Assembly (NCBI GenBank): GCA_964444795.1
Contig: CAYUIQ010000041.1
Coordinates: 1-44,486 of the forward strand
Length of the DNA stretch: 44,486 bases
Direction: 5' to 3'
Source: JABMRP01 sp964444795
GTDB taxonomy: Bacteria > Planctomycetota > Planctomycetia > Pirellulales > Thermoguttaceae
Part shown: positions 41,180-44,486 of the stretch, piece after piece
Numbering within the stretch: the stretch's first letter is position 1
Layout: every line of letters begins with the position of its first letter
Notes under the pieces: generated by a model
What the model saw: only the letters and a program-made list of their open reading frames with translations
What the model was told of the DNA's origin: nothing
Databases searched by the model: none
Position numbers and translations under genes: made by a program

Positions 41180-42421
41180 TTATTGAGTTCCCGGGATGGG
41201 AAACTGCTGGCACAGCCCCGCGACCTCCTGGCGAATACCGGCGAGAAGTTTCTCGTCGTCGGGTGCCTTCAGCGCCGCCAGAATCCAGCCGCCGATGGTT
41301 CGCATTTCATCGGTGCCCATCCCCCGCGTGGTCAGTGCCGGTGTGCCGATGCGGACTCCCGACGGATCGACCGGCTTGCGCCGATCGAAGGGGATCATGT
41401 TCATGTTGACCGTGATTCCGCACTGGTGCAAAGTCTCTTCGGCACGGTGCCCGGTCAGTCCCAAGGGCGTGACGTCGGCCAGCATGAGGTGGTTGTCGGT
41501 CCCGCCGCTGACTAGTGCGACTCCGCCGGAGAGCAACACGTCGGCCAGCGCTTGGGCGTTGTCGACAATCCGCCGGGCATACTGCTTGAAGGCCGGCTGC
41601 GCGGCCTCGCCCAGACAGACGGCCTTGGCCGCGATCACGTGCATCAGCGGTCCGCCCTGGGTGCCGGGAAAGATGCTCCGGTCGATCGCCTTGGCCGACT
41701 CCTTGCGGCAAAGGATCATGCCGCCGCGCGGGCCGCGCAACGTCTTGTGCGTGGTCGTGGCAACGAAGTCGGCCACGGGAACCGGGTCGTCGTGTACGCC
41801 GCCGGCCACCAGGCCCGCGTAATGCGCCATGTCGACGAACAGCTTCGCTCCACACTCCCGAGCGATCTCGGCGAACTTGCCGTGCGGGATCTCGCGAGGA
41901 TAGGCGCTGGCCCCGGCCACGATCAGCTTGGGCTTGTGCTCTCGGGCCAGCGAAGCGACCTGATCGAAGTCGATGCGGTGCGTGTCGGGCCGAACGCCGT
42001 AGCTGTGGAAGTCGTACAACTGGCCCGAGATGTTCAGCTTCATCCCGTGGGTCAGGTGCCCGCCGTGATACAAATCCAACCCCAGAACGGCGTCGCCCGG
42101 TTTCAGCGCCGCCATGTAGACGGCCGTGTTGGCTTGCGACCCGGAATGCGGCTGTACGTTGACGTGCTCGGCCCCGAAAAGCTCCTTCGCCCGCTGCCGG
42201 GCCAGTTCCTCGGCCTGATCGACAAACTCGCATCCGCCGTAGTAACGCCGGCCCGGATAGCCCTCGGCGTATTTGTTCGTCAGGATACTTCCGCTGGCTT
42301 GCATCACGGCCGGGCTGGTGTAGTTCTCGCTGGCAATCATCTCCAGCCCGTTGCACTGACGGTCGGTTTCTTTGGCAATGGCCGCCCAAATGGCGGGGTC
42401 TTGTTGTTCGAGTGCGTTCAT
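41180..42421 (-). CDS. glyA: Serine hydroxymethyltransferase
   Basis: 413 residues from ATG 42421, the usual length. It has the PLP lysine in TTTHKTLRGPRGG, with conserved segments EMIASENYTSPAVMQASGS, NKYAEGYPGRRYYGG and FVDMAHYAGLVAGG. It interconverts serine and glycine while loading tetrahydrofolate with a one-carbon unit. The leader shows no ribosome site; instead a run of 10 C (42441-42432) lies 10 bases before the ATG. A longer frame (to 42523) reads through it but starts without family sequence. It leads a minus-strand cluster with two ybjQ-like genes and prsW. Confidence 0.96.
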   Translation of the reverse strand: MNALEQQDPAIWAAIAKETDRQCNGLEMIASENYTSPAVMQASGSILTNKYAEGYPGRRYYGGCEFVDQAEELARQRAKELFGAEHVNVQPHSGSQANTAVYMAALKPGDAVLGLDLYHGGHLTHGMKLNISGQLYDFHSYGVRPDTHRIDFDQVASLAREHKPKLIVAGASAYPREIPHGKFAEIARECGAKLFVDMAHYAGLVAGGVHDDPVPVADFVATTTHKTLRGPRGGMILCRKESAKAIDRSIFPGTQGGPLMHVIAAKAVCLGEAAQPAFKQYARRIVDNAQALADVLLSGGVALVSGGTDNHLMLADVTPLGLTGHRAEETLHQCGITVNMNMIPFDRRKPVDPSGVRIGTPALTTRGMGTDEMRTIGGWILAALKAPDDEKLLAGIRQEVAGLCQQFPIPGTQ

Positions 42422-42575
42422 GGACTTTTCAGGGGGGGGGGTAGCGGACGAAAAATGGCGGAGCGACCGAACATGGTATCCCGCCCGGGGGAATTGCGAC
42501 AGGAGGGCCCCGGGGAGAACCACCGGCGAGACCCTCTTGTTGAACCCCCCATTTTAGGTGACCAGGGAGCGACGG

Positions 42576-44153
42576 TCAATCGGGCGCCGTGGTTTTGGCC
42601 GGTCGAATCCGGATCTCCAGTGTTCCCGCGTTATCGTGCAACTCGGCGGTCGAGTCGTTGATTCGCAGGTACAGGGTGCCCGTCTTCTCGGGGGTTAGGG
42701 TGGTTTGCAGTCCGATCGTCGTCGGCCACAGCAGAGGGCTTGGGCCCGTATTCCCCGCTGCCTCGTTCCGCACGGCCCCGAGCAGGATCCCCAATGGCTG
42801 TCCCCGATAGTAGCGGATCGAGACGCCACCCGGTTCGCACCACCAGATTTGCGGTTGGTCGGCCACCTTGTATCGTCCCGAGGCAACGATCTGGTACGAC
42901 CGGCCGGCTTGGAGTTGGACACCCGAGCTCTGCCACCCGCGATCGGCGGACACGGTCACCGTCGCGCCCTCCTCGGGTAGCGGACTTCCCGGTCGGAACT
43001 CGATGGCCGACCGCTCGACGTCGGTGCCGTATTCCAGGTCGGCGGCAAACACTTGCCACTGTTCGTCCAGCGGGCGCATGTCACGATCGATGATCTGGTA
43101 GAAACGCCGGTTGAAGTCGGGTTTCCGCACGAGCTTGTAGAGGTCGCGGAACCGCTCGCGATATCGGGGATGGCGGTCCAACAGCATGGCCAGCGCCCAG
43201 CACCAGGCGTACGGTTCGGTGTCGAGATGGGCGCTGGAACTGTATTGGACGACGTCGAGCAACCCGCGGGCGCGGCCGGCGGCCAGCGCGTCCTTGATGA
43301 TGCGAATGCGCCCCAGCATGGGCACTTCTTCTCGATTGGCCGGAAAGTACCCCATCGTCAAACGTCCGTCGTGCCAGCGGTGGGTGGCCATCAACTCGGC
43401 CATGCCTTCCATGTACCAGGGTGGTCCGCATCCGCCGAGCATGGTGTTCATAAACCCGTGCGTTCCCTCGTGCAGAAACAAATGACGGCGGTAGTAGTCG
43501 CTCGGCTGATCGTAGAGCCAGATTCCGTAATTGCGGGCGTATCCGTGTTTGAACTGAGGCAGATACCGCGGGATCAGCCCGGCTCGTTGAAACCGAGCTT
43601 TGTCCTTGATCAGGAAGCCGGTCAGGTGCCAGTCGGCATGTTCCTCGGGCGAGACGCCAAAATAGGTACACCATTGGGGAAACGCCTGTTCAAACACCTC
43701 AGGCAGAACGTCGACTTCCTCGCCCGGCGGCAAGTCGGTGTAGAGGGTCATGCGGCGGCTGGCCACTTTGCGAATACCCTGGTCCGAGGCGAGCGACTCG
43801 TTCACCTTGATCCGCGGCACGTTGGGTATGAAACGGTTGGCCGAATCGGGCGCATCGCCCAACAACTCGCCCAGCAAGGGGCCTTCCGAGCCGTTGGGCT
43901 TCGTCTCGTCACCCGACGCGGGAACCTGATCGCCGGGCTCATTCTTCCAGGGAAGCTCGAAGGCCGATTCTTCTTCCGGATCCTGCTTGTTGGGCTTCTC
44001 TTTCGGGGGGATACGGTCGGAATCGGCCTTGCTGGATTTTGCCGGCTTTGCCTTGGAAGCCGTATTGCGAGACTTCGGCGACCCGCCGCAACCGAGCAGC
44101 ACGACCGTGAGCAACACACAGACGCTCCAGCAGATCGGATTTCGTCCTGTCAT
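42576..44153 (-). CDS. HExxH metallopeptidase lipoprotein with a PA-IL (LecA)-like C-terminal domain
   Basis: ATG 44153 gives 525 residues. The lipobox is VVLLGC (Cys22). A Lys/Pro/Glu-rich linker runs to about residue 90. The middle is a gluzincin-like zinc domain: H228-E-G-T-H232 in LFLHEGTHGFMNTM, with glutamates E249/E253 in WYMEGMAELMATH. The C-terminal about 130 residues form a beta domain. Its signature (GRSYQIVASGRYK ... GQPLGILLGAVRN ... GTLYLRINDSTAELHDNAGTLEIRI) resembles the calcium-dependent galactose lectin PA-IL of Pseudomonas, including the ND...DN-x-G pattern. A zinc peptidase with a sugar-binding end would fit glycoprotein or glycan targets at the cell surface; that is inference. 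Confidence 0.85.
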   Translation of the reverse strand: MTGRNPICWSVCVLLTVVLLGCGGSPKSRNTASKAKPAKSSKADSDRIPPKEKPNKQDPEEESAFELPWKNEPGDQVPASGDETKPNGSEGPLLGELLGDAPDSANRFIPNVPRIKVNESLASDQGIRKVASRRMTLYTDLPPGEEVDVLPEVFEQAFPQWCTYFGVSPEEHADWHLTGFLIKDKARFQRAGLIPRYLPQFKHGYARNYGIWLYDQPSDYYRRHLFLHEGTHGFMNTMLGGCGPPWYMEGMAELMATHRWHDGRLTMGYFPANREEVPMLGRIRIIKDALAAGRARGLLDVVQYSSSAHLDTEPYAWCWALAMLLDRHPRYRERFRDLYKLVRKPDFNRRFYQIIDRDMRPLDEQWQVFAADLEYGTDVERSAIEFRPGSPLPEEGATVTVSADRGWQSSGVQLQAGRSYQIVASGRYKVADQPQIWWCEPGGVSIRYYRGQPLGILLGAVRNEAAGNTGPSPLLWPTTIGLQTTLTPEKTGTLYLRINDSTAELHDNAGTLEIRIRPAKTTAPD

Positions 44154-44486
44154 GTGCCTTTCTTTCGGTTCCGACGTGGTGGGGCCATGGTTTGGTGCCA
44201 CGGTTTTGCACTTTCTCAACGGGCGGTTATGCTATTGTACGATGTTTCGGCGTCTTTTGGGGACCCCTTGCGGCCCGACAATCCCGTGCTGGGGGGATAT
44301 GACGGTTCTTCCGAGAACAATCGCCCGGGCCGGGCGGCTCTAAATCGGGAAGTGAGATCCTGTGAAACCAACCCCTCTTAGCAGCCTGTTGAAAAAGGGG
44401 GACTCTACCGGAATGTGTGCCACTGCTGGCTTGCAAGCAGTGCCTTCTTGCCGGGTTTCGTGCATGGATCCACAGCACTGCTTGCA
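44154..44486. other. Right-edge intergenic region with repeats
   Basis: Holds TACAAT on the minus strand (44239-44234), a possible -10 for the metallopeptidase gene, and from about 44415 a second copy of the composite palindrome seen at 7592. No gene was identified. Confidence 0.5.
44415..44486. repeat. Composite palindromic repeat, copy 2 (cut by window edge)
   Basis: GTGTGCCACTGC at 44415-44426 starts like copy 1, followed by CTTGCAAGCAGTG (44430-44442) and, near the edge, CACTGCTTGCA (44476-44486). The two-hairpin layout corresponds to 7592-7680, with one hairpin stem interrupted by GG. Confidence 0.85.

Overview
The window reads as a scaffold from a high-GC planctomycete, probably of the Pirellulales/Thermoguttaceae type. 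This is judged from gene families: a secreted beta-propeller/diheme protein of the hydrazine-synthase-alpha-like type, Tat-exported Gfo/Idh/MocA oxidoreductase, lipoprotein LRR proteins, very large secreted vWA proteins, bacterial topoisomerase VI, and many palindromic intergenic repeats. Nearly half of the proteins carry a signal peptide or lipobox. A run of exactly 100 N (25240-25339) inside a tandem repeat marks an assembly gap. No rRNA, tRNA, CRISPR array, prophage or insertion sequence was recognised.

Layout. 1-6224: the 5' end of an ammonium transporter gene behind a sigma-54-like site, a PduO-type cobalamin adenosyltransferase, a URO-D/corrinoid-methyltransferase-like protein, a low-GC secreted orphan, an HZS-alpha-like diheme protein and a secreted nitrilase. 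6225-9786: topoisomerase VI A and B, with palindromic repeats around and between them. 10096-10836: two tiny secreted proteins. 11146-17684 (minus): an operon encoding a TonB/TolA-like membrane anchor fused to a vWA domain, a TPR protein, ExbB, two ExbD and a large TPR protein. 17892-19453: def-fmt. 19512-26532 (minus): a 1371-residue secreted vWA/DUF2135-like protein and an extremely acidic Asp/Glu/Tyr repeat protein broken by the gap. 27162-29610: an HtrA protease and an LRR lipoprotein. 29899-33264: a MocA oxidoreductase, an EndoIII-like glycosylase and a CPBP protease. 33504-38737: a DUF2617-like protein, an alpha/beta hydrolase coupled to a TPR protein, and two thioredoxin-fold proteins. 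38984-44153 (minus): a stand-alone receiver, a PrsW protease, two YbjQ-like proteins, glyA, and an HExxH metallopeptidase lipoprotein with a LecA-like C-terminal domain.

Functional picture. Most of the window serves ordinary housekeeping (formyl-Met metabolism, one-carbon metabolism, DNA topology and repair) and a large envelope/secreted repertoire. The most system-like unit is the 11-17.7 kb operon. Its vWA protein carries the Ser-x3-His transmembrane signature of TonB/TolA, and it is encoded with ExbB and two ExbD, so a proton-motive-force-driven vWA machine is a reasonable hypothesis. The second is the acidic repeat protein, whose true length is hidden by the assembly gap. Dispersed palindromic repeats of at least six families occupy the intergenic spaces, and two families occur more than once in the window.
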